This document shows positions 29,801 through 38,716 of a stretch of DNA of 64,000 nt, in pieces. The translations under genes were made by a program, and so were the position numbers. This DNA is from Perlabentimonas sp964490015 (lineage in GTDB: Bacteria > Bacteroidota > Bacteroidia > Bacteroidales > Tenuifilaceae), in the NCBI GenBank assembly GCA_964490015.1, contig CAZBBA010000006.1:1-64000 (forward strand), read 5' to 3'. Below the pieces are notes generated by a model. That model saw only the letters and a list, made by a program, of their open reading frames with translations. It searched no databases and was not told the origin of the DNA. Position 1 is the first letter of the stretch; each line of letters begins with the position of its first letter.

Positions 29801-30284
29801 TGGTAACCATATTTCATCACGCACCGAGGCCGAGGATTACATGAGCGAGGCACAATCGCAGTACTTTGTAACGCGGAACTACGCCATAGCAGGACAGAGC
29901 GCACAGCAAAGCGTGAGGTTTATCAGCAGCAAGCTGCATACTGCCGAGTTGGTTTACAAATGGAATCGGTCCGAGAATACTATTGGCAGCGAGGAGTTAA
30001 GTTCACAGTCGATATCTTTACAAACCGATTTTGCCTTTGCAGGCAAGGGCAGCATTATGGGCAAGGGAACCTACGTGGCGCACACATTCGAGGGGATTCA
30101 GCAAACCGCCGTGGCCTACGAGATGATGAAGGGGCTACAAAACGGCAAAAACATTGTTTGGGAGATATCGGTAAGGCGCCGACTATCGCGACTTTTTGAA
30201 TTGGAGTTGGGTTACAACGGGCGTTACCTCAACGATGGAACTGTGGTTCACAGCGGCTCGATGCAGGCAAGGGCGCTGTTCTAA
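26826..30284 (+). CDS. Very large exported surface protein, SprA-reminiscent
   Basis: A 1152-residue protein with a signal peptide (KRLIILLAIPLIVHSAMG). The only possible start after the in-frame stop at 26811 is GTG 26826, a rare start here. Dense alternating strands suggest an outer-membrane barrel or large beta structure. The stretch YTWVDYNGNGIMELAEFE (about residues 835-852) reads like an EF-hand calcium loop and is one I associate with SprA, the type IX secretion translocon of Bacteroidota. This protein is about half the SprA length, so it is a relative at best. It does not share an operon with other genes. Family assignment is from memory. Confidence 0.6.
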   Translation: MAKRLIILLAIPLIVHSAMGQDLSNLRRKTIALTADTINLDTLSIIPSSLVVTDLQGNIINKNLYSYSFGSSQFYPTTQLRAMNSDIDVEYRVFPILFEQTYQKRNYQQHLSPDSLMGRASPRYVVGGAQESIFGDQIQTNGSIMRGIRFGNGQNLSVNSSMNLTFQGDLGKDLKIEGAISDQSIPLQPEGTTRRLEEFDRIYLRIYRNDFSIQAGDIDLRVGGQGQLLSFSRNVQGLAYNGQFSSSKDTLSVTAALSVPKGKFARNQLQGSEGNQGPYRLQGANGEPYIIVLSGSERVYVDGTLLTRGDNQNYTIDYNAAEVTFTHRMPINRNSRIVVEFEYSERSYSRLTTFGSVHSKGDKWQWDFSVFSEHDSRNQPFDQELTNDQKRHLASIGDDLSQAFLSQADRVDFDPEKLLYQQLDTAVNGTTYSVFRYSTNPTFANYRVYFTYVGQGKGNYTPDFGTANGRVYRWVAPQNGVPQGSYEPIRRLVTPQKKQMVQAGLARTWGDSSHISASYALSNTDLNTFSSLNSDDNIGHGLQLALAHRFKPIANDLQLGVGTDFTTTSQGFRNIDRFRPIEFERNWSISAPLDGGGECMLGAWADVSKPEKLFNRVTGQWLSLGDWYTGNRIGLSGWSRGKLLAAKWDASMVNAADTAIVSDFYKAKLSLRNIKGFLVFGIEGELESNTLTSQSVDSLLAQSFGWYQLKASVSTPDTLTAQAMAWYIYRNDYKPFENAYAIFGSSQEVALSANANHSRVGQVSSSLGYRVFSPNSKQFTEVEKEERTALARLEYSNRFAKGLWTFAGSYELGSGLEPDMEYYFIEVPAGQGVYTWVDYNGNGIMELAEFEIANYPDEARFIRINIPGAKMISVRNNALSLRSNISPAAILKDKKGFLNQVAKLSNQTSYRAQQKNQVDDFWQSANPVVQHATDSLIVSMRSNIRNSLAYNRASRVFGVEYIYLQGVNKSILANGFELKQMHSHRVVMWLGIGNHISSRTEAEDYMSEAQSQYFVTRNYAIAGQSAQQSVRFISSKLHTAELVYKWNRSENTIGSEELSSQSISLQTDFAFAGKGSIMGKGTYVAHTFEGIQQTAVAYEMMKGLQNGKNIVWEISVRRRLSRLFELELGYNGRYLNDGTVVHSGSMQARALF

Positions 30285-30292
30285 TAAAAAAA

Positions 30293-30423
30293 GAGGGTGT
30301 CTCAAAAGTCTAAAAAATCATTTTTATTCTCTTTATGTTTCTTTGTGACTTCTTTGTGAGTCTTTGTGAAACAGCATTTTAATTGTTGCACAAAGTTCCA
30401 CAAAGGACTTTTGATACACCCTC
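30293..30423. repeat. MITE-like 131-bp element with 18-bp terminal inverted repeats
   Basis: The ends GAGGGTGTCTCAAAAGTC (30293-30310) and GACTTTTGATACACCCTC (30406-30423) are inverted copies with 17 of 18 matches. Internal CTTTGTG/CACAAAG segments also pair, so the whole element can form one long imperfect hairpin. It has no coding capacity. It fills the space between the convergent surface-protein and metK genes and may also end both transcripts. End sequence of this kind suggests a non-autonomous transposon relic. Confidence 0.65.
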
Positions 30424-30444
30424 AATTATAGATTGGATGAAATC

Positions 30445-31701
30445 TTACAAATTAAACTCAGCCTTAATCTGATCTACATAGTTTAGCCTTTCCCAGGCAA
30501 AGAACTCTACCTCCTTCTCGTAGGCGGGAGTGCCATTATTGCCTCCCATCTTAACTTTTCCTACGTAGAAATCACGGCCAAAGTGACCATAGGCAGCGGT
30601 TGCCTTAAAAATGGGGTTCTTTAGTCCAAAACGCTTAACAATTGCCCCGGGTCGGAGATCAAAAATCTTGTTGATCTTGTCGGCAATCTGCTCATCGGGT
30701 AAGTTTACCTTAGCGGTACCGTAGGTATTTACGTAAATACTTACGGGTTGAGCCACACCAATGGCGTAAGCCAACTGAACAAGCACCTCATCGGCAACAC
30801 CCGCAGCCACCATGTTTTTGGCAATATGACGAGCGGCATATGCAGCCGAGCGGTCAACCTTCGATGAGTCCTTTCCTGAAAAAGCGCCACCACCATGCGC
30901 ACCCTTACCGCCGTAGGTATCAACAATAATCTTACGGCCAGTTAAGCCTGTATCGCCATGTGGTCCACCAATAACAAACTTACCTGTTGGATTTACGTGC
31001 AGAATATGATCGCCCTTGAAAAGTGCTTGAACCCGCTCGGGGAGCTTTGCCTTAACCCTGGGAATTAGGATGTTTTCAACATCCTTGCGGATAGTTTGCT
31101 GCATGGCCTCATCGGTGTCGAACTCGTCGTGCTGGGTCGATACCACAATGGTGTGAATCCGGTATGGTTGACCATTGTCGTCGTACTCAATGGTTACCTG
31201 GCTTTTGGAATCGGGACGGAGGTAGGTCATCTGCTTACCCTCGCGCCTAATCTTGGCCAGATCCATCAACAGAAGATGCGATAACACAATGGACAGCGGC
31301 ATGTAGTCGTCGGTTTCGCGACTGGCGTAGCCAAACATCATACCCTGATCACCAGCACCTTGCTCCTCCTCGCTTTGGCGAACTACACCACGGTTGATGT
31401 CGGCCGACTGCTCGTGGATGGATGAGAGAACACCGCAACTTTCGCTGTCGAACTTGTACTCCGACTTGGTGTAGCCAATTTCGCGTACCACATCGCGGGC
31501 AACCTGCTGAACATCGACATATCCCGAGGAGCGAACCTCGCCACTAAGTACCACCAAACCTGTTGTAACCAGGGTTTCGCACGCCACTTTCGACTCAGGG
31601 TCCTGACGTAAAAACTCATCGAGTAGAGCATCAGAAATTTGATCGGCCACCTTATCGGGGTGCCCTTCCGAAACGCTTTCGGACGTAAATAAGTATCCCA
31701 T
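30445..31701 (-). CDS. metK: S-adenosylmethionine synthetase
   Basis: MetK makes S-adenosylmethionine from methionine and ATP. The 418-residue sequence shows the N-terminal EGHPDKVADQISDALLDE, the GAGDQGMMFGYA loop, GGPHGDTGLTGRKIIVDTYGG (split here across 239-260) and the phosphate-binding GGGAFSGKDSSKVDRSAAY. All are intact. It is a single gene facing the MITE-like element, with a clear promoter at 31829-31859. I see no SAM riboswitch in its leader. Confidence 0.98.
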   Translation of the reverse strand: MGYLFTSESVSEGHPDKVADQISDALLDEFLRQDPESKVACETLVTTGLVVLSGEVRSSGYVDVQQVARDVVREIGYTKSEYKFDSESCGVLSSIHEQSADINRGVVRQSEEEQGAGDQGMMFGYASRETDDYMPLSIVLSHLLLMDLAKIRREGKQMTYLRPDSKSQVTIEYDDNGQPYRIHTIVVSTQHDEFDTDEAMQQTIRKDVENILIPRVKAKLPERVQALFKGDHILHVNPTGKFVIGGPHGDTGLTGRKIIVDTYGGKGAHGGGAFSGKDSSKVDRSAAYAARHIAKNMVAAGVADEVLVQLAYAIGVAQPVSIYVNTYGTAKVNLPDEQIADKINKIFDLRPGAIVKRFGLKNPIFKATAAYGHFGRDFYVGKVKMGGNNGTPAYEKEVEFFAWERLNYVDQIKAEFNL

Positions 31702-31828
31702 ATCTTTAGTAATATGTTAGTTAAAAAAGTAGGGAAAGGTTTAAGAGAATTGCAGGACGAAAACACTGTTTTAGCATTTTTTATCGTGGTTGCAATCAAT
31801 CAAATCTTTCCACTGATAGTATGAAGGG

Positions 31829-31859
31829 CAAAGGTAGAATATTTTATTAACGAAACAAC
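31829..31859 (-). promoter_or_regulatory. metK promoter (Bacteroidota consensus)
   Basis: On the minus strand, GTTG (31856-31859), 19 bases, then TACCTTTG (31829-31836) is an almost exact match to the TTTG-N19-TAnnTTTG consensus. It lies 128 bases ahead of the metK start, leaving a leader of roughly 120 bases. Confidence 0.6.
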
Positions 31860-32030
31860 TTTGGGGTAAAGTATTCATGGCCGTCACTTACATATCATTA
31901 TTTATCTGTATTTTACGATCTTGTTGATATGGAAATTTCCGATAAACCTCTGCCGCATAAGCCAAGGCTTTGCACCAAGTCAAAACCCCGATAGATTTTG
32001 TATTAGGTTAAACTCAACAAACATTAACAC
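31860..32030. other. Divergent intergenic centre between metK and the penicillin-binding protein
   Basis: The 384 bases between metK and the next gene hold one promoter for each (31829-31859 and 32031-32059). The stretch between them is AT-rich, without hairpin, repeat or coding signal. The open frame from 31921 leading into the PBP lacks any similarity and ends at the real ATG. Confidence 0.5.
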
Positions 32031-32059
32031 TTGGGTATATTTTTATTTTTATACCTTTA
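32031..32059 (+). promoter_or_regulatory. Likely promoter of the class A PBP gene
   Basis: TTGG at 32031-32034 and TACCTTTA at 32052-32059, 17 bases apart, resemble the Bacteroidota promoter with slightly short spacing. The position 27 bases before the chosen ATG 32086 supports that start. Confidence 0.4.
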
Positions 32060-32085
32060 CACCCAATATATCATACTCTTTATGC

Positions 32086-34440
32086 ATGGAAGCAATCAGC
32101 AACTCTGGTAAAAAATTTCAGCTCTGGTTCTGGGGCATTTTCTCGTTTAGCTGGGTCCTTGTAATTGGCCTATTCGTGCTTATTGGTCTAGAGTTTTTTG
32201 GGCCACTACCCTCGTTTGAGCAACTCGAAAATCCCAAAAGCAATATTGCCTCGGAAATATTCACCGAGGATCATGTTGCCCTGGTTCCATACTATATTCA
32301 ACTGCGAACCCCTGTGAGTTACGAAAATCTTTCGCCCGACCTGGTTAATGCCCTGTTGGCCACCGAAGATATTCGTTTTTACCACCATTCGGGAATTGAT
32401 GCCCGAAGCATTGCGCGGGTTATGGTGAAAACCATTATCCTGCAGCAGTCCAGAAGCGGAGGTGGAAGCACCATTACCCAACAGCTAGCAAAAAACCTGT
32501 TCCCTCGCGATACGGTAATATATCGATCCTCGATTGCCCGCAAATCAAACCTTGCCGTAACCAAGTTTAAGGAGTGGATTACAGCCGTTAAGCTGGAACG
32601 GAACTATACCAAAGATGAGATTTTAGCCATGTACCTTAACACTGTGGCATTCGGAAGCAACGCATTTGGGATTAGGGCTGCAGCAAAAACATTCTTCAAC
32701 ATAACCCCCGATTCGCTTAACGTAGAGCAATCGGCACTGCTGGTGGGCTTGGTAAATGCGCCAACCCGTTACAGTCCTGTGCGAAACCCTGAGCAATCGT
32801 TGGCTCGTCGAAATTTTGTTATCTCCCAGATGGCCAAGTATGGTTTTATCACACCCCATGAGCGCGATTCCATTTCGGCCAGGCCCATTGAGCTAAACTT
32901 CAGGATTCAGGATCATAACTTTGGCCTTGCCACCTACTTTAGGGAATCACTAAGGTTAACATTATCGGCTCGGGAGCCCGATCGCCGCAGGTACTACTCT
33001 CACACAATGTACGTTGAGGACTCGATTCAATGGGCAACCAATCCCCTTTACGGCTGGTGTAACAAAAATTTAAAACCCGACGGAACGCCCTACAACTTAT
33101 ACCGCGATGGTCTAAAAATTTATACCACTCTAAACAGCCGCATGCAGCAGTACGCCGAGGAGGCTGTGGAAGAACACTTGGGAAAATTCCTTCAGCCCGA
33201 GTTCGACAAGGAACAAAAAAGCCGGCGTTATAGGCTATTTAGAGACGATATCTCCGACGAACAAGTGAATGGCATTATGCTGCAGGCTATGCGCCAAACA
33301 GAGCGATTCCGTCAACTTCGGATAAATGGCGTGTCAATGGATAGTATTAACGCCAACTTCAACAAGAAGGTTCCTATGACCATTTTTACCTGGAAGGGCG
33401 AACGCGACACCGTAATGTCGCCTATCGACTCCATAAGGCACTACAAACGTATCCTTAGAGCAGGATTTATGGCGATGGATCCCAAAACGGGTCACATTAG
33501 GGCTTGGGTTGGTGGCCCCAACTTTAAACACTTTAAATACGATCAGGTAAAGCAAGCCAAGCGACAAGTTGGTTCAACCATCAAGCCCTTCCTTTACACG
33601 CTGGCCATGCAGGAGGGTTACTCTCCATGCCATGTTGTTCCAAATATTCCCCAAACATTCCCAGTGGCCGATTCAGTTTGGACTCCCCGTAACTCCAGTA
33701 AATCAGCCTACGATGGCCAGATGGTAACCCTTAAATGGGGCTTAGCCAACTCGGTTAATAATATTTCCGCCTGGCTAATGAAGCAGTTTAACCCCAGGGC
33801 ATTGGTTGAGATTTGTCAGCGAATGGGAATAACCAGTCGAATCGATCCAGTTGTATCTGCTTTTCTAGGCCCATCGGAATTTAGCGTGTACGAGATGGTT
33901 GGTGCTTATGGAACCTTTGCCAATAAGGGGGTTCATATCGACCCCATGATGGTAACAAGGATTGAGGACAAGAATGGTAACGTACTGGCTACGTTCCATG
34001 CTCAGCGCAACGAGGCTATAAGCGAGCAAACAGCCTATCTTATGCTTAACCTGCTTGAGGGAGTAGTAAATCAGGGAACTGCTGTACGCCTTCGATATAG
34101 ATATAACTTCACCGCCACCCTGGCAGGTAAAACAGGAACAACCAACAACCACGCCGATGGCTGGTTTATGGGCATTGCGCCAAATTTAGTTGGTGGAGTT
34201 TGGGTAGGTGCCGAGGATCCAACTGTGGGTTTCCAAACCATAACCATGGGGCAGGGAGCAAATATGGCTTTGCCAATCTTCGCCATATTTATGGATAAAG
34301 TTTATAGAGATAACCGTTTGAATATTACCCAACTCGACCAATGGGACAAACCGCTGAGGCCGTTGGATGTAAATCTCGATTGCTCACAGTTACCCCAGTC
34401 AAACCAAAGAAGGGAAATTATTGAGGATGATTTCTTTTAG
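32086..34440 (+). CDS. Class A penicillin-binding protein (PBP1A-like)
   Basis: A bifunctional peptidoglycan synthase with a glycosyltransferase and a transpeptidase domain, anchored in the inner membrane and acting in the periplasm. ATG 32086 (784 residues) precedes the single N-terminal helix (WFWGIFSFSWVLVIGLFVLI); the 55 codons upstream are rejected. The GT51 domain shows ATEDIRFYHHSGID and GGGSTITQQLAKNLF. The transpeptidase shows SXXK in VGSTIKPF, SVN (ANSVNNISAW) and KTGTTNNHADGWF. All catalytic motifs are intact. The stop overlaps the convergent ABC gene by four bases. Confidence 0.95.
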   Translation: MEAISNSGKKFQLWFWGIFSFSWVLVIGLFVLIGLEFFGPLPSFEQLENPKSNIASEIFTEDHVALVPYYIQLRTPVSYENLSPDLVNALLATEDIRFYHHSGIDARSIARVMVKTIILQQSRSGGGSTITQQLAKNLFPRDTVIYRSSIARKSNLAVTKFKEWITAVKLERNYTKDEILAMYLNTVAFGSNAFGIRAAAKTFFNITPDSLNVEQSALLVGLVNAPTRYSPVRNPEQSLARRNFVISQMAKYGFITPHERDSISARPIELNFRIQDHNFGLATYFRESLRLTLSAREPDRRRYYSHTMYVEDSIQWATNPLYGWCNKNLKPDGTPYNLYRDGLKIYTTLNSRMQQYAEEAVEEHLGKFLQPEFDKEQKSRRYRLFRDDISDEQVNGIMLQAMRQTERFRQLRINGVSMDSINANFNKKVPMTIFTWKGERDTVMSPIDSIRHYKRILRAGFMAMDPKTGHIRAWVGGPNFKHFKYDQVKQAKRQVGSTIKPFLYTLAMQEGYSPCHVVPNIPQTFPVADSVWTPRNSSKSAYDGQMVTLKWGLANSVNNISAWLMKQFNPRALVEICQRMGITSRIDPVVSAFLGPSEFSVYEMVGAYGTFANKGVHIDPMMVTRIEDKNGNVLATFHAQRNEAISEQTAYLMLNLLEGVVNQGTAVRLRYRYNFTATLAGKTGTTNNHADGWFMGIAPNLVGGVWVGAEDPTVGFQTITMGQGANMALPIFAIFMDKVYRDNRLNITQLDQWDKPLRPLDVNLDCSQLPQSNQRREIIEDDFF

Positions 34441-36143
34441 TCCCTCACGCCCGGAATAGCGGCAATTAACCGCTTGGTATAATCCGATTCAGGCGAGTAG
34501 TAAATATTATCGGCAAGGCCAAACTCAACGGCCTTGCCGTTTTGCATTACCAGCATTCGATTGCTCATATACTTTACCACCGACAAATCGTGCGAAATAA
34601 AAATATAGGTTAAGCCAAAATCGCGTTTCAATGCATTGAGCAAATTCAGGATTTGAGCCTGAATGGAAACATCGAGCGCCGACACCATCTCGTCGCAAAC
34701 CAGGATCCTTGGGTTTACGGCCAATGCACGTGCAATGGCAATCCGCTGGCGTTGTCCACCAGAGAATTCGTGTGGGTAGCGGAAGTAGCTGTCGGCGGGC
34801 AACGAAACTTTTTGCAAAAGCTCAGAAATCCTCTCCTGAGCCGATTGTCGAGTTTTGGCTAGTTTGTGAAAAAGGATAGGCTCCAGAATGGCCTGCCCAA
34901 TGGTATGCCTAGGGTTTAGCGATGAGTAGGGATCCTGAAAAACCAGCTGCACCTCGCGCCGGAAATGAGCCAATTCATGACGAGTAAACTCCTTTATCGC
35001 CTTACCTCCGAAGGTTATTTCTCCTTTTTGATGATCAACCAAACCCAAAATTGCCCTGCCAAGCGTGGTTTTACCACATCCCGACTCCCCAACCAGTCCT
35101 AGCGTTTCGCCAGGGTATAGATCGAAGGAGAGATTGTCAACGGCTCTGAAAACTTTTACGGGTTTTCCAATAAAGCTTCGCTTTATAACATAATCAACCT
35201 CTACATCCTTTACCGACAGGATTGGCTGCTGCAGGTATAGCTCGGCATTCTCTTTTGCGATATTTTGCTCCACAGGAGCAGGATTAACCCGTTCTGACAA
35301 GAATTGCTGAACTGTTGGCAATTCTACTGGGCGACTATCGAGCGGTGGCTTACACGCAATTAGCCCCTTGGTGTAAGGATGATTTGGCGTAGTCAGCAAT
35401 TCTGTGGTGGAGCCCTTCTCAACCAGTTTGCCCCCCTTAAGCACCAGCATTCGCTTGGTAACTTCGGAAATTACACCTAAATCGTGGCTTATAAAGATTA
35501 AGCTCATGGCCCGGCTATCCACAATGTAGTTCAGCAAGTTAATAATCTCCTTCTGAACCGTAACATCTAGAGCTGTGGTTGGCTCATCGGCAATAAGTAG
35601 CGATGGATTTCCGGCCAGCGCCATGGCAATCATTACGCGTTGCTTTTGTCCTCCGCTAAGCTCGTGCGGGTAACTTCTATACGCTTTATCGGGGTCGGGA
35701 ATCTGCATCTCGCCAAAAAGCGATATGCACTTGCGTTTTACACCCTTGCCTTGCAGCTGCTGATGTAGGATTATGGCCTCCTCAACCTGCCTGCCACAAC
35801 GCATCGAAGGGTTAAGCGAGGTCATGGGTTCCTGAAAAATCATGGCCAGATGCTTTCCCCGTAAATCCCTGTGAGAATTTTGGTTGAGATTCACCAAGTC
35901 CAACGGATGAGCATTTGAAGGATAGAAGTTTGCGCTACCCGACAGAACCTTTGCCCCGGGGGGCAAAAGCCCCATTAGGGTAAGAGCCGTAATGGATTTC
36001 CCCGAGCCCGACTCGCCCACAATTCCCAGCGACTCGCCCCTACCCAACGAAAACGAAAGGTCGTTAAGCACTATTAATGAACCAAAGGCAACGCTCAGAT
36101 TTTTAACATCAAGAATGGTATCGATGGATCCCGTTTTCTGCAT
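34437..36143 (-). CDS. Oligopeptide/nickel-type ABC transporter, two fused ATPase domains
   Basis: A 568-residue protein joining two ABC ATPases of the DppD/DppF type, like YejF or GsiA, that power uptake of peptides or similar solutes. Each half has a Walker A (GESGSGKS, about residue 41; GESGCGKT, about 358), a signature (LSGGQKQR; FSGGQRQR) and a Walker B (LLIADEPTTALD; ILVCDEMVSALD). The second Walker B reads CDEM. No permease or binding-protein gene is adjacent, so partners lie elsewhere. It is the last of a minus-strand run that begins at rbfA or earlier. Confidence 0.93.
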   Translation of the reverse strand: MQKTGSIDTILDVKNLSVAFGSLIVLNDLSFSLGRGESLGIVGESGSGKSITALTLMGLLPPGAKVLSGSANFYPSNAHPLDLVNLNQNSHRDLRGKHLAMIFQEPMTSLNPSMRCGRQVEEAIILHQQLQGKGVKRKCISLFGEMQIPDPDKAYRSYPHELSGGQKQRVMIAMALAGNPSLLIADEPTTALDVTVQKEIINLLNYIVDSRAMSLIFISHDLGVISEVTKRMLVLKGGKLVEKGSTTELLTTPNHPYTKGLIACKPPLDSRPVELPTVQQFLSERVNPAPVEQNIAKENAELYLQQPILSVKDVEVDYVIKRSFIGKPVKVFRAVDNLSFDLYPGETLGLVGESGCGKTTLGRAILGLVDHQKGEITFGGKAIKEFTRHELAHFRREVQLVFQDPYSSLNPRHTIGQAILEPILFHKLAKTRQSAQERISELLQKVSLPADSYFRYPHEFSGGQRQRIAIARALAVNPRILVCDEMVSALDVSIQAQILNLLNALKRDFGLTYIFISHDLSVVKYMSNRMLVMQNGKAVEFGLADNIYYSPESDYTKRLIAAIPGVRD

Positions 36144-36190
36144 AAAAAGACCTTACGGTAATTATGAAAATCCCAAATAACCAGATGGGT

Positions 36191-37426
36191 TTAATGATTT
36201 CCTTGTTGCTCTTGAATGAATATCCTGTCAGTGATATATCGTACGGGAAAACGCGCTGCTACAAAACCAATTACAAGAACCAACACCAAAATAAAGGCAA
36301 TATCAAGCGGTTGAATATCTACGGGGTATGCATCAATTATAAAATCACCTATCCCTTCGAGTTTTACAAGCTTAAACCGAATTTGCATCCAGCAAATTAG
36401 GAGTCCAAGAGCAGCACCAATTACCGTTCCGGCAATGGATATCAGAAGCCCCTCGGTGGTAAAAATCTGCTGAATAGTTCTGTTATCGGCACCAAGGCTC
36501 CGTAGCGTTTCCACATCCTTGCGCTTATCGATTATAAGCATCGAAAGCGTTCCCACAATATTAAATGATGCAATGATCAGGATAAACGAAAGGATTACGC
36601 CAACTATCAGCTTCTCCGATTTCATGGTTCGATACAACGACTCGTTCTGCTGATAGCGGTTGCGCACCTTAAACTCATCGCCCAAAATCTGCTGAATCTC
36701 CTGCTGCACCCGGCCTTGGTTTGCCCTAGGGGCAAGCAGAATCTCAATCGATGTCACCTCGTGGGTATGGTTAAGCAATCCTCGCACAAACTCGATGGGC
36801 GTAAAAACATGCTGGGTGTCGAACTCCTGCTCAATGGCAAATACCCCCGAGGGCATAATGGCCTTTGAGGTAAATGCCGTAGCTGTTGATATGGTGGGTA
36901 GTCGGCCCCTGCGGGGCATATAAATCTCGAGCGGATCGAAGTGAGCCAGGTTGGCATTTAGGTAAAAGGCCGCACCCTGGCCCATTACCGCCAGCGGCTG
37001 ACTTCCGCGCCACAACAGGAACTCGCCGTCAATCATCATCGAGTCGATGCCGGTTAGCTCGGGGTAATTCCGGCTAACTCCTTTCACTACGCCAATATGC
37101 TGCTTGCTGCGATACTTAAAGATGGCATTTTCCTGAAGCACCTCCGAGAAAACCGCCACCGAGGGATGATTCCTTACTGTGTTAAGACTCGAAAGCGTAT
37201 CGGGAAAGGTTTTGCCCTCCACCAACTCAATCTTAATATCCGCATCAAAAACCGAGTACATGCTCCGGATTAGCGAATCGAACCCGTTGAAAACCGACAG
37301 CACCACCACCAGCGCCATTACCCCTGTTGCCATTCCCACCACCGATATTATGGAGATAATATTGATGATATTATGCGATTTTTTGGCGAAAAGATACCGG
37401 CGGGCAATGAAGTAGGGGAAGTTCAT
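36191..37426 (-). CDS. FtsX/LolE-type ABC transporter permease
   Basis: A 411-residue permease of the lipoprotein-releasing LolC/LolE family, which with LolD extracts lipoproteins from the inner membrane. It shows the N-terminal FIARRYLFAKKSHNIINIIS entry and helix, a long periplasmic domain (about 55-270), and three C-terminal helices containing SLGADNRTIQQIFTTEGLLI, the FtsX motif. No ATPase partner is adjacent; the downstream double ATPase is of another type. It starts ten bases after the methyltransferase gene ends. Confidence 0.92.
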   Translation of the reverse strand: MNFPYFIARRYLFAKKSHNIINIISIISVVGMATGVMALVVVLSVFNGFDSLIRSMYSVFDADIKIELVEGKTFPDTLSSLNTVRNHPSVAVFSEVLQENAIFKYRSKQHIGVVKGVSRNYPELTGIDSMMIDGEFLLWRGSQPLAVMGQGAAFYLNANLAHFDPLEIYMPRRGRLPTISTATAFTSKAIMPSGVFAIEQEFDTQHVFTPIEFVRGLLNHTHEVTSIEILLAPRANQGRVQQEIQQILGDEFKVRNRYQQNESLYRTMKSEKLIVGVILSFILIIASFNIVGTLSMLIIDKRKDVETLRSLGADNRTIQQIFTTEGLLISIAGTVIGAALGLLICWMQIRFKLVKLEGIGDFIIDAYPVDIQPLDIAFILVLVLVIGFVAARFPVRYITDRIFIQEQQGNH

Positions 37427-37436
37427 CCTGTTGGGT

Positions 37437-38210
37437 TTAGTAAGGTTTTACGCAAAGATATATAACCTCATTTAATGGCAAAGCGTACCTAATGGCCAAA
37501 TCGCGGGGAAGAGTTTGCACAAAGTTATCCTCGGTAACAATAAACCCAGCCTGTTGTAGGCGCGATGCGTAGTCAGCCCCGTAAAGCCTTAAGTGATCGC
37601 GCTGACCGTAGTGCAGCTCGCGCAGAGCGGGAGTATTTATCGATGGATCCTCCAGCGTTTCGCTCATGGTAACATCAAGGGGAACCTGAAAAATACCAAA
37701 TCCACCGGGTTTCATCACCCGGAAAAGCTCACGCATGGCCTTTTTGTCATCGGGTACATGCTCAAGCACATGGTTGCAGAGAATCACATCGAAGCTATTG
37801 GCGGGGAAGGGAATATCCTGCACATCGAGTTTCACCTTTGCCCAGGGCGATACCAAATCGGCGGTGATATAATCGAGGTTTTTCATCCCCGAGAATTTCC
37901 TAATAAAGCAGTACTCTGGCGCTATATGAAGCACCCGGTTGGGCATTGTAAAAAAGTTGGTTTTTTGCTTTAGATATAGCCACAACAGCCTATGCCGCTC
38001 CAGCGACATGGAGTGGGGCGCCAGCGCATTGCTCCGCGACTGCACCCGGCCGTAGGGTAGAAGTTTTCGGTACTTTCTGCCGCTAATGGGATCCTCAAAA
38101 CGAGAACCCAAGTAAAACAGGCCAACTATGCGTAGGAAAAAGCCACCAAATCGCTGCAGGTGGTGGCGGGGAATAAATCGGCTAACTGTAGCGATCAGAA
38201 ATCGTACCAT
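37437..38210 (-). CDS. Class I SAM-dependent methyltransferase
   Basis: A 257-residue protein with a Rossmann methyltransferase core: VLHIAPEY (motif I, about residue 90), ITADLVSP, LDVQDIPFPANSFDVILCNHVLEHVPDD and RELFRVMKPGG. The motif I Gly pattern is degenerate (HIAPE instead of DxGxG), a form seen in sugar or tocopherol-like O-methyltransferases of Bacteroidota. The substrate is unknown. It follows rbfA by five bases, so the two genes share a transcript. Confidence 0.88.
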   Translation of the reverse strand: MVRFLIATVSRFIPRHHLQRFGGFFLRIVGLFYLGSRFEDPISGRKYRKLLPYGRVQSRSNALAPHSMSLERHRLLWLYLKQKTNFFTMPNRVLHIAPEYCFIRKFSGMKNLDYITADLVSPWAKVKLDVQDIPFPANSFDVILCNHVLEHVPDDKKAMRELFRVMKPGGFGIFQVPLDVTMSETLEDPSINTPALRELHYGQRDHLRLYGADYASRLQQAGFIVTEDNFVQTLPRDLAIRYALPLNEVIYLCVKPY

Positions 38211-38215
38211 GACAT

Positions 38216-38551
38216 CTACTTAAGCAAACGGTCGATATTCTCGATGTAGTCGAGCGAATCGTCGATGTAAAAGGCCAAATCGGGCACAATACGCATTTGG
38301 TTGCGAATGCGCTGCCCCAGCTCAAAACGAAGGCTTTTGGTGTTATGCTTCACCGCCTCGAGAATAGCCTCTCGGCCATCGGTTGGAAATATGCTGATAT
38401 ACACCTTGGCCAAGCCCAAATCGGGGCTTACCCTAACGGTGGTTACGGTAATCATCTTGCCGCCAAATAGCGCCTGCGACTGGCGCTGGAATATTTCGCC
38501 CAAATCCTTCTGGATTTGCCGCGATACCTTACTGAGCCTGGTTCCTTCCAT
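38216..38551 (-). CDS. rbfA: 30S ribosome-binding factor A
   Basis: RbfA binds the 30S subunit and aids 16S rRNA processing and maturation. The 111-residue sequence has the KH-like fold with RISR-like QIQKDLGEIF at the start, TVTTVRVSPDLGLAKVYISIFP in the middle and LRFELGQRIRNQMRIVPDLAFYIDDSLDY at the end (split motifs at 33-52 and 74-103). Length and order are typical. It opens the cluster rbfA, methyltransferase, FtsX permease. Confidence 0.93.
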   Translation of the reverse strand: MEGTRLSKVSRQIQKDLGEIFQRQSQALFGGKMITVTTVRVSPDLGLAKVYISIFPTDGREAILEAVKHNTKSLRFELGQRIRNQMRIVPDLAFYIDDSLDYIENIDRLLK

Positions 38552-38716
38552 CTCTACTCCTCCTCGTCATTTTAGTTATTGCTTGCAAAGATAAGTAATT
38601 GTTGGGAATGGGGTAATAGTTTTTCGCGCGGTAAAATTCTAAGGTTGATTTAAAAGAAAGCGGTATTACCCAGAAGAGCTGGATAATACCGCTTATATCA
38701 ACATAGATGCAAGAAA

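Noticed and set aside
30293..30423. SAM riboswitch for metK
   Set aside because: The structure is on the wrong side of the gene (after its stop) and has transposon-like ends.
31921..32085. N-terminal extension of the penicillin-binding protein
   Set aside because: The 55 codons contain no family sequence and include the promoter; ATG 32086 directly precedes the membrane anchor.
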